Shown: positions 46,618 to 55,668, counted from the first letter of the stretch. The stretch: DNA of 64,000 nucleotides from Clostridium aminobutyricum (GCF_017255415.1 NZ_JAFJZZ010000004.1:1-64000); one strand, 5' to 3'. Numbers and translations are program-made. Notes: generated from the sequence alone by a model not told the origin.

Positions 46618-46908
46618 TTATAGACCTTGGAAGAATTCGATTTCCTTACTCTTATCAGTCAGAGTAACAATCGCCTTCTTTGAAGCCGCAGTTCTACCAA
46701 TGTTTTTTCCCATTCTTTTTACTTTACCTTGAACATTCATAATGTTTACTTTTTCTACTTCTACACCAAAGATTTCTTCGATAGCCAACTTAACTTCTGT
46801 CTTGTTCGCATCTGTAGCAACTTTGAAAGTGTATTTCTTTTCCTGTGCGTTATCCATACTTGTTTCGGAGATAACCGGCTTAATAATTACGTCGTAAGCT
46901 GTTCTCAT
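46618..46908 (-). CDS. rplW: 50S ribosomal protein L23
   Basis: 96 aa. DVIIKPVISETSMDNAQEKK, KYTFKVATDANKTEVKLAIE. Docking site for trigger factor and SRP at the tunnel exit. Its start overlaps the rplD stop by one base. Confidence 0.97.
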   Translation of the reverse strand: MRTAYDVIIKPVISETSMDNAQEKKYTFKVATDANKTEVKLAIEEIFGVEVEKVNIMNVQGKVKRMGKNIGRTAASKKAIVTLTDKSKEIEFFQGL

Positions 46909-47531
46909 TATGAATACACCTCCTCAATTTTGTTTACCGCATCCTTTGTTACAATGAAAGTAGTGTAATTAATAATTTCATATACGTTCATTGTACCTAC
47001 CAATGCAGTTCTTACTCCTGGAATATTAGCAGCTGAACGGATTACGTTTTCATCCTTATCAGCCATAACGATCAATGCTTTCTTAGCAGCATTTACATTT
47101 CCTAATACCTTAATCATTTCCTTTGTCTTAGGAGCTTCGAAAGTTAAAGCATCTAATACGATGATTTCCTTTTCAGCAACCTTTGAGGAAAGAGCGGACT
47201 TCATTGCAAGTCTTCTTAGCTTCTTAGGAACTGTATATCTGTAATCTCTCGGCTTTGGTGCGAATACTACACCACCGCCAATCTGTGATGGGTCTGTTGT
47301 ACTACCCTGTCTGTGACGACCGGTACCCTTCTGTCTGAAAGGCTTTCTGCCGCCGCCTCTAACTTCGCCTCTATTTTTAGCTGACTGTGTACCTTGTCTT
47401 TGGTTAGCCAGATAATTTTTTACTACCGCATGAACAGCGTTCTGATTTGGTTCGATACCAAAGATCGCATCATTTAAATCAATGCTGCCAACTTCTGCTC
47501 CTGCCATGTTTAGCATAGTTACTTTTGCCAT
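46908..47531 (-). CDS. rplD: 50S ribosomal protein L4
   Basis: 207 aa. The tunnel loop GGGRKPFRQKGTGRHRQGST (about 66-85) is diagnostic. L4 can repress S10 operons in some bacteria; whether it acts on the leader here is unknown. Confidence 0.97.
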   Translation of the reverse strand: MAKVTMLNMAGAEVGSIDLNDAIFGIEPNQNAVHAVVKNYLANQRQGTQSAKNRGEVRGGGRKPFRQKGTGRHRQGSTTDPSQIGGGVVFAPKPRDYRYTVPKKLRRLAMKSALSSKVAEKEIIVLDALTFEAPKTKEMIKVLGNVNAAKKALIVMADKDENVIRSAANIPGVRTALVGTMNVYEIINYTTFIVTKDAVNKIEEVYS

Positions 47532-47560
47532 TTTCTACTTCCTCCTTTCTGAAGTTCTAT

Positions 47561-48196
47561 TTATTTGTCCTGACCTTTTACTGCATACTGAACGCGAACC
47601 AAGCCACCCTTAGGGCCAGGTATAGCACCTCTTACCAATAGAAGGTTTCTCTCTTCGATCACCTTTGCTAAAACAACGTTCTGTACAGTTACTGTGTCAC
47701 GTCCCATTCTACCAGGACCCTTGTTACCCTTGAATACTCTGGAAGGGTACGTACCTGCAGCTAATGCACCTGCAAGTCTCTTATGCTTCGAACCGTGGGT
47801 GGTAGGGCCTCTATGGTGTCCGTGTCTCTTGATGTTACCCTGCGTTCCTTTACCCTTTGAAGTTCCAGTTACATCTAACTTCTTGCCAGCTTCAAAATCA
47901 GCAACTGTGATAGTCTGTCCCACTTCATAAGCTTCGCCGTCTTCCATTCTGAACTCTGCAAGATATTTCTTCAATCCAAGTTCATTCTTCTTGAAGTGAC
48001 CTGCCAAAGGCTTTGTCACTCTGTGTTCCTTTGTATCTTCGAAGCCAATCTGAACAGCATTGTAGCCATCTGTTTCAACTGTCTTAACCTGAGTTACTAC
48101 TGCAGGTCCTGCCTCGATAACAGTTACAGGGATCACTTCTCCTGCTTCTGAGAAAATCTGAGTCATTCCGATTTTCTTACCTAAAATAGTTTTCAT
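47561..48196 (-). CDS. rplC: 50S ribosomal protein L3
   Basis: 211 aa starting MKTILGKKIGMTQIFSEAGE. aaaggag lies ahead of this ATG; the upstream extension to 48256 is not coding. Loop with GTSKGKGTQGNIKRHGHHRG near residue 130. The 150-bp gap to rpsJ (48197-48346) contains small hairpins (aacatgt / acatgtt near 48290, and aaggg / cccttac) but no firm regulatory call. Confidence 0.97.
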   Translation of the reverse strand: MKTILGKKIGMTQIFSEAGEVIPVTVIEAGPAVVTQVKTVETDGYNAVQIGFEDTKEHRVTKPLAGHFKKNELGLKKYLAEFRMEDGEAYEVGQTITVADFEAGKKLDVTGTSKGKGTQGNIKRHGHHRGPTTHGSKHKRLAGALAAGTYPSRVFKGNKGPGRMGRDTVTVQNVVLAKVIEERNLLLVRGAIPGPKGGLVRVQYAVKGQDK

Positions 48197-48346
48197 ATTT
48201 CTTCTCCTTTTCTTACAGCGGATTGTTCCGGTTTGGTGTAATGCCCTCTCGTGCAATCTTTCTAAGGGGAGTTCCCTTACTGTTTCAACATGTCAGTTAA
48301 CATGTTTCAGTAAATTCATTCTCGTAGTCTCCTAAGAGTGAACTCA

Positions 48347-48658
48347 CTATAACTTAATTTCGATGTCAACGCCTGCCGGTAAATCAAGCTTCATCAAAGC
48401 ATCTACCGTCTTCGGTGTTGTGTTTGTGATGTCAATCAATCTCTTGTGCGTTCTCTGTTCGAACTGCTCTCTGCTGTCCTTGTACTTGTGAACCGCTCTT
48501 AAAATTGTAACGATCTCTTTTTCTGTTGGAAGCGGAATAGGTCCTGAAACATCAGCGCCTGTTTTCTTAGCTGTCTCAACAATTTTAGCTGCAGATAGGT
48601 CTAATGACTTGTGGTCATATGCCTTAAGCTTAATTCTGATTTTTTGTTGTTCGCTCAT
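48347..48658 (-). CDS. rpsJ: 30S ribosomal protein S10 / NusE
   Basis: 103 aa starting [20 protein letters not shown]; aggagg is 8 bases upstream. The long in-frame extension to 48871 lies in the leader and is not coding. Also acts as NusE in transcription antitermination. First gene of the S10 operon. Confidence 0.97.
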   Translation of the reverse strand: MSEQQKIRIKLKAYDHKSLDLSAAKIVETAKKTGADVSGPIPLPTEKEIVTILRAVHKYKDSREQFEQRTHKRLIDITNTTPKTVDALMKLDLPAGVDIEIKL

Positions 48659-48900
48659 TTTTTCTTTCCTCCTAAATTTTTTGTACGTTTTCGCTATGCC
48701 TGTACAAGGGGTTCTAAACTCCTGCTTTTCAACGTGCACGCAACGTTTGCTTTCTTTGCACACGCTCCCGTGTGTTTCATGTTTTTTTAACACAGAGAAA
48801 AAGCCGGCGAATCCCTTCGCCCCCATCGAGTGGGGACAATTCTCCGTAGAAATTACCTGATAGCTCAGCAACTTCCTACTTCATCGCCTAAAGCAAGCTT
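48659..48900 (-). promoter_or_regulatory. Structured 5' leader of the S10 operon
   Basis: About 240 transcribed bases before rpsJ. On the minus strand there are several hairpins: cccc-actcga-tgggg near 48830, ggcgaa-ggga-ttcgcc near 48810, cacacg-ggag-cgtgtg near 48766. No classical terminator is evident. A leader of this size suggests regulation by a ribosomal protein or other factor, but I cannot match it to a described motif. Confidence 0.45.
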
Positions 48901-48906
48901 TTACAA

Positions 48907-48935
48907 TATACACTATATTTACAATAAATGCAATA
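48907..48935 (-). promoter_or_regulatory. S10 operon promoter
   Basis: On the minus strand: TTGCAT (48930-48935), a 17-base spacer, TATATT (48907-48912), in an AT-rich setting suitable for an UP element. Confidence 0.75.
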
Positions 48936-49051
48936 CCTTTTTAAAAAATAATTCAATAGTTTTTTCCCTCTATTTATTCGTATATTCTCATGTTTTCAAT
49001 GCTTCGAGCGACTATTTTCATACACTGTGCCATGTGTTTCATGTTTCCCCA

Positions 49052-49088
49052 TATATATAGGGCACCGTTGTGTTGTGCCCTATATATA
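49052..49088. terminator. Hairpin downstream of the LUD-domain gene
   Basis: A 14-bp stem tatatatagggcac with its complement and a 9-base loop. It lies just past the minus-strand stop at 49103 but lacks a T run in that direction; the plus strand has T7 about 10 bases later. The direction of use is uncertain. Confidence 0.55.
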
Positions 49089-49102
49089 GTGTATGGGTTT
49101 TT

Positions 49103-49744
49103 TTAATATCCTAAATTTTCGTTTACCAGTATTACTTTAATTCTCTTCGGAACGTTGCTGAATCGTGTAACCATCGTCGTACAGCACATCGTTTCTCCCG
49201 GAACGAGACATTCGGTGCATTTGCCCGTTACTCCGCAAGGGGTTTGTTTTTTTAAGCGAATGGCATTCGGAGGACAACTTTGGGTTTTAATTCTAGAAAT
49301 CGCATGCTTTTCCGACTCTACAATTTTATTGGCTCCTACAACTACAATCACTTGCTTCGGTCCAAAACAAAGTGCAGCGACACGATTCCCGGAACCGTCA
49401 ATGTTCACCAGTTCACCGTCCAATGTGATGGCATTGGTACTCATCAGAAAACTATCGGAACGGAGCAGTCTAATTTTAGCAGCCATTGATTCTTTCGGAT
49501 CGCTCATGCTATAGGGATCGATCACCGTTAATTTTCTTTCCCTCAAGCCTTCTTTTATTCCGATTTCACTTAAAGTGGAAGAACCGCCCCATCCGACAAC
49601 CGTATCGTCTGCAATGAGAGACATGACCGTATCATAAGCATCTTCCATGTTTTCGCAATAGTAGCCCGCCATATTACGTCTTTCCAAGTTTTTAATAATA
49701 CATTCAATCTGTTTTTTGTTTGCTGCTTTTATTGCGTCGCTCAT
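49103..49744 (-). CDS. LUD-domain (LutC/YkgG family, DUF162) protein
   Basis: 213 aa, cytosolic. The family is linked to lactate utilisation (LutC); the single-domain clostridial form has no proven role. Typical segments: VVGWGGSSTLSEIGI near 49-63, TNAITLDGELVNIDGSGNRV near 103-122 and a Cys cluster near 165-185 (CPPNAIR, CGVTGKCTECLVPGETMCC) that may bind metal. No lutA/lutB partners are adjacent. It lies 21 bases after the PfkB kinase, likely the same transcript. Confidence 0.82.
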   Translation of the reverse strand: MSDAIKAANKKQIECIIKNLERRNMAGYYCENMEDAYDTVMSLIADDTVVGWGGSSTLSEIGIKEGLRERKLTVIDPYSMSDPKESMAAKIRLLRSDSFLMSTNAITLDGELVNIDGSGNRVAALCFGPKQVIVVVGANKIVESEKHAISRIKTQSCPPNAIRLKKQTPCGVTGKCTECLVPGETMCCTTMVTRFSNVPKRIKVILVNENLGY

Positions 49745-49765
49745 CTTATCACTCCCTTTATTTCA

Positions 49766-50731
49766 CTACTCAATCAATACATTATTATTCAGTAAACTTA
49801 GATTAAATATGCCTTTTCTTAATTTTTCATCAATCGATTCCAAACACATCTTCGGATTGACAGCTGTTTTTGCCTCCATCGCAACAGCAGCCGCCGCCAT
49901 GCCATAGCGAGCCGTTTCTTCTATATCCATCTGCTTTACATGAGCATCCATGATGGCTGCTGAAAAAGCATCCCCCGCACCGGTTGCACTGACCAAATGA
50001 ACAGCTTGGGGCCTAATGATGCCTTCCCGCTCACCTTCCTTATAATACACCCCGCCCGAACCCAAGGTAATAAAAATCCGTTTCACGCCTTGCTGAGAAA
50101 ACCACCTGCCGGCGCCCCTCAGCTGTTCTTCATTTAGAATACTCAATCCGCTGAGAATTTCAGCTTCCCCGCGGTTTGGCTTTATGGTATGAAATCGGCC
50201 TATCATCTTTTTGGCCCGTTCTGCTTTCGGTGCCGAAACAGGATCTAAAAAAACAGGAATACCTGCATCATGCAGTTTCCTTGTGATAAAGTCCTGCACT
50301 TCTTCCGTCAAGTTGGCATCAATGCCTACTATTTTTGAAGCCTTTAATACCTTCATTGCATCATGAATGAAATCAATTGAAATCCGCTCCAGCACATCCA
50401 TGTTGCAAAGTGCAAGTTCCATATCCCCCACAATATTTAAAATAGAAAGGTACATTGCCGTATTCTCATCATCCAGCAAGCTTACTTTCTCGATATTAAC
50501 ACCAAGTTGTTTTAATTCCTGTACTGCTGCACGTCCTACAAAATCATTTCCTGCCGCTGAAACAAACGCAACGTCCGCTCCTAGCCTGGCAAGGTTCTCG
50601 GTAATATTTCTGCCTACCCCTCCGTAGGCAATTGAAATTTTCCCCGGATTGGATTCTCCTCGTGCAAGCTGACCATAAGGATTCCCTTCAATATCCGCCG
50701 TTATACCCCCAATAATCGTAATATCACTCAT
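49766..50731 (-). CDS. PfkB-family kinase, pseudouridine-kinase-like
   Basis: 321-aa ribokinase-family enzyme. N-terminal IIGGITADIEG and SNPGKISIAYGGVGRNITENLA match the substrate region of pseudouridine kinases (PsuK). The catalytic GAGDAFSAA with the base Asp is near 253-261. It would phosphorylate a nucleoside or sugar. The usual partner psuG is not adjacent, so pseudouridine is a guess from motif resemblance. Confidence 0.75.
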   Translation of the reverse strand: MSDITIIGGITADIEGNPYGQLARGESNPGKISIAYGGVGRNITENLARLGADVAFVSAAGNDFVGRAAVQELKQLGVNIEKVSLLDDENTAMYLSILNIVGDMELALCNMDVLERISIDFIHDAMKVLKASKIVGIDANLTEEVQDFITRKLHDAGIPVFLDPVSAPKAERAKKMIGRFHTIKPNRGEAEILSGLSILNEEQLRGAGRWFSQQGVKRIFITLGSGGVYYKEGEREGIIRPQAVHLVSATGAGDAFSAAIMDAHVKQMDIEETARYGMAAAAVAMEAKTAVNPKMCLESIDEKLRKGIFNLSLLNNNVLIE

Positions 50732-50755
50732 CAGCCTATTCCTCCAAAGCCGTTC

Positions 50756-52417
50756 TTATACAAAAATGCTTCCACCTATAAATTCTCGAAGAATGGAATT
50801 ATTCGCGATCATAGAATCATCCTCTATCGCTTCAAAAAAGTTTAGAAACTTTAACAGCCTAACCGCTTCACAATACTCCGGTTCGTCCTTCGTAATCGCT
50901 TTTAAAAGAGGCTCTGCATACTTTTTTAAAACCGCCAGTTCATATAGATGAACCGAGTTAAAGAAGACGTCTGCTTCATTGCTATACGGGAAAATATTGC
51001 GATCTTCTCCGTCCCTCACGCTCTTCCATCCATCAATGGTGCGTTTTGCGGAATTACCTCTGAACTTGTAGTCCCGCACCATTCTCCTGAGCATACGTGC
51101 ATCGGTGGTCGGAATACGGTTATGCTCATCAATATTTAATTGAGTCAGCGGGCTGATATAAATTTTAAATTTCTGATATTCCTCCATATAAGGAGTGAGT
51201 TCCTGATTGAGGGCATGTATTCCTTCTATGATAATAGGCTGTTCAGAACCAATAGAAGTAATCCGTTCACCAAACCGCTTATGGCCTGTCATAAAATCAA
51301 AAACAGGTAAATCGACGTCTTTTCCAGCCAATAAGTCATTCATATTACTGTTAAACAGTTTAATATCAATTGCCGATATATCTTCAAAATTGGGTTTTCC
51401 GTGTTCATCCAATGCGGTATCTTCCCGTTCAACAAAATAATCGTCCGTGCCCATATAGAGCGGTTTTAATCCGTTCACTTTCAGTTGTATAAGAAGCCTT
51501 TTAGCAAAGGTTGTTTTTCCCGATGAAGATGGCCCTGCAATTAAAATAATTCGTTTTCTTTGTTTGGTAATTAAATCCGCGATTTCGGCAATTCGCTTCT
51601 CATGCAATGCTTCCGAAAGCTGAATTAGTTCTTTATATTGTCCGTTCCTGACTTTTTCATTTAAATCTGTTACATACGAAACTTCCATCAGTCGGCCCCA
51701 AAGCGTCGCCTCGCCAAAGGCCGCATACATTTTGGATTCATCTATAAACTCCGGAATCACATTTGGATTATTAGGATGAGGAAATCTCAGCAGCACGCCT
51801 TTTCTGTATTTTTTTAATTCAAAATGCTGAATATATCCCGTAGACGGAACCATCAAACCATAAAAGAAATCCTTATACCCATCTAAAGAATATGCTTTTA
51901 CGGTCTTAACCTTGGGGTTGGCTTGAAGCAATTTTAATTTTTGAAAAAATTCAGAATAAAGTAAGGCTTCCGTGGCTTCATTTATATCAATCACTTGTTT
52001 TATATACGGAATATCCGCTTTTACAATTTCACGCATTCTATTGTCAATAGCAAGAACTTCTTCATTGGTAATCAGCTCGCGCTTTTTAATCATCGTATAG
52101 ATGCCCTTGTTAATCGAATTCTGTATTTCGACAGTGACTTTTCCAAGAACATCTTCCACTGCTTTCAAATAAATCAGGCATAAACTATATTGATAAATCA
52201 AATTCGCAGCCTGAGTCCGCATATCCAGTAATTCTACTTTGCAAGGATTGATTAATGCCGTATTTAATTCAACTAATTCATTATTCCGTTTAGCGGCTAG
52301 TATCGTATATGGTAATTGTTCTTTAAATTTTTCGATCAATTGTATAATAGTAGTATTTTCTTCTATATCAATAGTAATTTCATTTGACCTTGGCTCCAGC
52401 TTTAATACAATCTGCAT
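50756..52417 (-). CDS. Nucleoside kinase (uridine-kinase-like) with N-terminal TGS-like domain
   Basis: 553 aa. The N-terminal about 65 residues resemble a TGS/ubiquitin-like fold (EITIDIEENTTIIQLIEKF), followed by a ThrRS-second-additional-domain-like region. The C-terminal half is a P-loop kinase with GPSSSGKTTFAKRL near 295-308, GTDDYF and RRMVRDYKFRG. This architecture is common in clostridia and annotated as nucleoside kinase. Lies 24 bases before the PfkB kinase on the same strand, likely one operon. Confidence 0.83.
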   Translation of the reverse strand: MQIVLKLEPRSNEITIDIEENTTIIQLIEKFKEQLPYTILAAKRNNELVELNTALINPCKVELLDMRTQAANLIYQYSLCLIYLKAVEDVLGKVTVEIQNSINKGIYTMIKKRELITNEEVLAIDNRMREIVKADIPYIKQVIDINEATEALLYSEFFQKLKLLQANPKVKTVKAYSLDGYKDFFYGLMVPSTGYIQHFELKKYRKGVLLRFPHPNNPNVIPEFIDESKMYAAFGEATLWGRLMEVSYVTDLNEKVRNGQYKELIQLSEALHEKRIAEIADLITKQRKRIILIAGPSSSGKTTFAKRLLIQLKVNGLKPLYMGTDDYFVEREDTALDEHGKPNFEDISAIDIKLFNSNMNDLLAGKDVDLPVFDFMTGHKRFGERITSIGSEQPIIIEGIHALNQELTPYMEEYQKFKIYISPLTQLNIDEHNRIPTTDARMLRRMVRDYKFRGNSAKRTIDGWKSVRDGEDRNIFPYSNEADVFFNSVHLYELAVLKKYAEPLLKAITKDEPEYCEAVRLLKFLNFFEAIEDDSMIANNSILREFIGGSIFV

Positions 52418-52514
52418 GTAAAGTCCTCCTAAAATACAAATTTTGTTTAATAGCTTATTGTATCATATTTTCTACATAAAAGGGTTAAAATACTCTATGA
52501 AAGGAGTGATATCT

Positions 52515-52703
52515 TTGAGAAATTTAGTACTTGCACTTATTATTATAGGCGCTATTAATTGGGGACTTGTTGGCTTCTTTAGATACGACTTGATCTCCAG
52601 TATTTTAGGTCAAAATTTAGAATTGGTCACCCGCACTATTTTCGCTCTTGTAGGGCTTTGTGGATTATATGCTATCACATTCTTTAGGCCGCATAGGCAG
52701 TAA
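52515..52703 (+). CDS. DUF378 small membrane protein
   Basis: 62 aa with two membrane helices; IIIGAINWGLVGFF is the DUF378 hallmark. A TTG start at 52515 fits best: aaaggag lies 9 bases ahead, and longer frames add a non-conserved segment. Function unknown; the family is common in spore-formers. It is divergent from the nucleoside kinase operon and ends at a shared terminator. Confidence 0.85.
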   Translation: MRNLVLALIIIGAINWGLVGFFRYDLISSILGQNLELVTRTIFALVGLCGLYAITFFRPHRQ

Positions 52704-52713
52704 CTTAAACATT

Positions 52714-52747
52714 AAAAATGCAGACACCATCCAGTGTCTGCATTTTT
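52714..52747. terminator. Bidirectional terminator between DUF378 and the 42-aa gene
   Basis: Stem aaaaatgcagacac / gtgtctgcattttt with a 6-base loop; T-rich on both strands. Confidence 0.9.
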
Positions 52748-52761
52748 ATGTTGCTACTTAA

Positions 52762-52890
52762 TTAGCACCCACATGTATCGCTGCCGCCGCATCCGAAGAA
52801 TGACGGATTGCAAAACATTAAAACTAGTATCAGGAAAAAGAAAAGTAAGCTGTCATCTATTCCTCTGTTTCCGTAGTTTCCGCATGACAT
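52762..52890 (-). CDS. 42-aa Cys/Gly-rich small protein with hydrophobic core
   Basis: The peptide is MSCGNYGNRGIDDSLLFFFL followed by ILVLMFCNPSFFGCGGSDTC and GC. A hydrophobic helix (about 15-27) is flanked by Cys- and Gly-rich ends, as in small clostridial spore-envelope peptides. gaggaggt lies 9 bases before the ATG. A site that fits the sigma-K consensus stands 56 bases upstream. Too short for homology by eye; a role in spore coat or crust is inference. Confidence 0.7.
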   Translation of the reverse strand: MSCGNYGNRGIDDSLLFFFLILVLMFCNPSFFGCGGSDTCGC

Positions 52891-52945
52891 AATATTTACC
52901 TCCTCAGCAAATAGTAATTATATATTTACTAATTAATTTATTATT

Positions 52946-52973
52946 TACTATATGCGGAGTGTAGGAATAATGT
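52946..52973 (-). promoter_or_regulatory. Candidate sigma-K promoter for the 42-aa gene
   Basis: On the minus strand: AC, 17 bases, CATATAGTA, matching CATANNNTA fully. The spacer is one longer than the optimum. Located just past the stop codon of the YdbC gene. Confidence 0.5.
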
Positions 52974-52974
52974 T

Positions 52975-53220
52975 CTATGCCAGTTGCGCATCTGTTAAAA
53001 GCTCTTTTAAAATTTTTACTTCTTCTAAGTGCAGGGTGATCCCTCGGGACATATGTTCGTGTTTTTCATCCCAATCTCTGATATCAAACTTCGGATTTGT
53101 TCCGTTCCAGCTAATCCGATTTAATTCTTTTGTCCAATTATTCGGATATTGCGCAATAACACCTATATGCTCGGTTATTTCGTAAGTAACCTCACCTTTT
53201 TTCTTTTCTAAATCGGCCAT
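52975..53220 (-). CDS. YdbC-family (PC4-like) single-stranded DNA-binding protein
   Basis: 81 aa. YEITEHIGVIAQYPNNWTKE, ISWNGTNPKFDIRDWDEKHE and MSRGITLHLEEVKILKELL follow the YdbC/PC4 pattern. These homodimers bind single-stranded DNA and may act in transcription or repair. ggagag before the ATG. Stands alone. Confidence 0.85.
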   Translation of the reverse strand: MADLEKKKGEVTYEITEHIGVIAQYPNNWTKELNRISWNGTNPKFDIRDWDEKHEHMSRGITLHLEEVKILKELLTDAQLA

Positions 53221-53329
53221 AAAGTAACTCTCCTTTTCAAAATATTTTAACTCATTTTACAATATTTTACATATTTTGTCAACGCAAAAGTACTCTTGCT
53301 GCCTTTCTAAGCAATAAAAAAATAAAACC

Positions 53330-54142
53330 TCACGCATGAGGTTTCTCAAATTCAGGCCCATGATAATCCGAGCCTTCCGTAATATGCAAATGATATTTTT
53401 CAGCCAGCTCAACAAGACGAAGGCTCTCTTGATTCGTTTGATCGGTATGGTAGCATTCGATTCCCTTTAATCCAAATGCTTTCATTTTTTGAATGAGTTT
53501 CTCCAGTTCTTCATAAAACTGATCTGTTCCGCGGTCACCTATTTTTTTTATTTTCATCGGATGCGCCAGTACGGCAATGCCTCCTGCCTTTTTAATCAGC
53601 GTGATCGCTTCTTCCGCTGATATTTTGTCTTTTTTAACAGCCTTTGCTTCCGGTGATTCTAGAAACTTCCCCGATTCAAAAGCCTGCTTTGCATCCGTGA
53701 TATATCCTTTTTTTAAAAGAGCCCTTGCGATAATCGGTTTTCCAATATAGCTTTGCCCCTCTGTAAAGCGCAGGTCTTCCATTGAAATGGCATAGCCCAT
53801 TTTGTTCAGTACCTCAATCAGCTGATCGTTTCTGTCTTTGCGCTTTTGTTTTAATTCTTTCAATTTATCTAATAATTCCGGATTGTCAATATCAATATCA
53901 TAGCCCAGTATATGCATAGAAATGCGCTGCTCATCTTCCGTAGAAAGCTCAATCCCAGGGATCACTTTAATTCCTAAAGCCTTTCCCGCAATCGTTGCTT
54001 CCGGTATACCGTCTACACCATCATGATCCGTAATGGAAATCAGTTCATAGCCCATTTCCTTCGCCCGTTTCACAATATCCGTCGGCGACATGGAGCCATC
54101 GGAAAAATACGTATGCAAATGTAAATCTGTTTTGTAAGACAT
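53330..54142 (-). CDS. PHP-domain phosphoesterase (RNase AM / nucleoside bisphosphate phosphatase type)
   Basis: 270 aa. Metal ligands DLHLHTYFSDG near 5-15, ITDHDGVDG near 35-43, GIELSTE near 63, AHPMKI and the C-terminal GSDYHGPE. The family removes phosphate from 3',5'-bisphosphates or trims RNA 5' ends. ATG 54142 has gaggaa ahead and sits 26 bases after the DJ-1 gene stop, same operon. Confidence 0.85.
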   Translation of the reverse strand: MSYKTDLHLHTYFSDGSMSPTDIVKRAKEMGYELISITDHDGVDGIPEATIAGKALGIKVIPGIELSTEDEQRISMHILGYDIDIDNPELLDKLKELKQKRKDRNDQLIEVLNKMGYAISMEDLRFTEGQSYIGKPIIARALLKKGYITDAKQAFESGKFLESPEAKAVKKDKISAEEAITLIKKAGGIAVLAHPMKIKKIGDRGTDQFYEELEKLIQKMKAFGLKGIECYHTDQTNQESLRLVELAEKYHLHITEGSDYHGPEFEKPHA

Positions 54143-54167
54143 ATTAATTTCCTCATTTATCACAGCA

Positions 54168-54710
54168 TTAAATCATCACTAAATCATTTTTTAATTTTTC
54201 GGCAAGCGCCTTGCCCTTCAGTAATTCCACTATTGTAACGGCAAACTCCATGGCTGTACCGGGACCTTTTGAGGTAATCACATTTCCGTCTACTGCCACA
54301 CGGTCCGTGCTGTAGGCCGCTCCTATCAAATGCTCCTCCATCCCCGGATAGATGGTTGCTTTTTTGCCTGTCAACAGCCCGTTATGTCCAAACACCATCG
54401 GGGCCGCACATATTGCCGCAATCCATTTCCCATTCGCCGAAAAATCCTTTATATGTTGAACCAAGCCTTCATGCTCGCCTAAATTTTTTGCCCCCGGCAT
54501 TCCTCCCGGAAGAACAATCATTTCACAGCTTTCATAATCGGCTTCTTCAAATAAAATGTCTGTTTGTATGCCTATATTTCGAACACTTTTTACTATTTTT
54601 TCTCCTGTCATGCTAACCATAACAGCTTCAATTCCGGCTCTTCGCATTACGTCTATGCAAGTTAAAGCTTCCACTTCTTCAAACCCTTGAGCAAAATGTA
54701 CGTAAACCAT
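54168..54710 (-). CDS. DJ-1/PfpI family protein (YajL-like)
   Basis: 180 aa. Glutamine-amidotransferase-like fold with MVYVHFAQGFEEVEALTCID, GGMPGAKNL near 70-78, the nucleophile elbow AAICAAPM with Cys near 101, and TSKGPGTAMEFA near 146-157. Such proteins protect from carbonyl or oxidative damage. First of a two-gene unit with the PHP phosphoesterase; aggagg precedes the ATG. Confidence 0.9.
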   Translation of the reverse strand: MVYVHFAQGFEEVEALTCIDVMRRAGIEAVMVSMTGEKIVKSVRNIGIQTDILFEEADYESCEMIVLPGGMPGAKNLGEHEGLVQHIKDFSANGKWIAAICAAPMVFGHNGLLTGKKATIYPGMEEHLIGAAYSTDRVAVDGNVITSKGPGTAMEFAVTIVELLKGKALAEKLKNDLVMI

Positions 54711-54724
54711 CTTCTCCTCCTCTG

Positions 54725-55396
54725 CTAATTCCTTGAAAAGATTCTCTTTGGTGCCGTAATCTTATAGATAACATACCCGATGATGCCCATAAAAACCCCT
54801 GATATACACAAAGAGGCCAGTTCAATCTTTCTCACCAAACCTTCTGTAATAAGCTGAGGCAGAAGATCCGTCGTCTCTTCTTTTACAACGTAATCGGTCA
54901 AATGCCAAATAGTAAACTCGGCAGATGACAATAGGGTTATGCTGATTACCGCTACAATTAATAGTATAACGTAAAGAAGCAATCCCCTACAATAATATTT
55001 TCTTATTTCTTGATTCAGCTCTTTCCTTCTTAACAGAATAAAAGCTATCAGCATAGGAATTATCAATATCATACTCACAATGGTCAGAACATTTAAATCA
55101 TGTCTCAATTGGCTTGCCGCAGCCATTTCATCGTTCGAAAAAACCGGATCAGGCTTATCGTCATCCTCCGTCCAAAGCTGGAATTGAGAGGTTCTGCCCA
55201 TCATAAAATGTGAAATGAACTCACCCATTTCATCATCCGTCAAGTCTATGTTCATGCTATCTAAGATATCAGTCGACTTAAATTCATACTGATAAACATC
55301 CGGCATTCTGGTTGCAACGTTGATCCCAAGACAGATAGTCACAATTGGTATCGCTACTACCAATAGAATGGATAGTATCCTTAAAAAAATTTTCAT
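54725..55396 (-). CDS. Integral membrane protein, DUF1461-like (TIGR01906 type)
   Basis: 223 aa with four hydrophobic segments: about 5-27, 103-123, 138-160 and 193-215. An extracytoplasmic loop of about 70 residues follows helix 1 and contains FSNDEMAAASQLRHDLNVL, similar to the DUF1461 HxxDV region. Function unknown. Upstream of the DJ-1 gene by 14 bases. Confidence 0.6.
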   Translation of the reverse strand: MKIFLRILSILLVVAIPIVTICLGINVATRMPDVYQYEFKSTDILDSMNIDLTDDEMGEFISHFMMGRTSQFQLWTEDDDKPDPVFSNDEMAAASQLRHDLNVLTIVSMILIIPMLIAFILLRRKELNQEIRKYYCRGLLLYVILLIVAVISITLLSSAEFTIWHLTDYVVKEETTDLLPQLITEGLVRKIELASLCISGVFMGIIGYVIYKITAPKRIFSRN

Positions 55397-55603
55397 TTTC
55401 TCTCATTCCCTTAATTTATGTACTAATTTACTTATTTTTTTACAATTATCGTCATTTTTTTGCGAATTTATACTCATTATAACCATTATTTTTGATTCGT
55501 GCAAGTCCCCACTTATTTCTATTTATAAATACTCCTTTACAATAGCCTCTATGCTTGACGGTTTAGTTTTATCTAAAAAAATAATATTTTTAGGTGACAA
55601 GAA

Positions 55604-55653
55604 GGACGTGCCGCTCTATACATTTTTTGTTTTGTATAAGACCAATCACGTCC
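55604..55653 (-). terminator. Probable terminator after the nucleoside ABC operon
   Basis: Stem ggacgtg / cacgtcc with an inner ctatac / gtatag-like helix. Tail ttcttgt on the minus strand is only moderately T-rich. The rest of 55397-55668 shows nothing more. Confidence 0.6.
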
Positions 55654-55668
55654 CATTATTAAATATCT

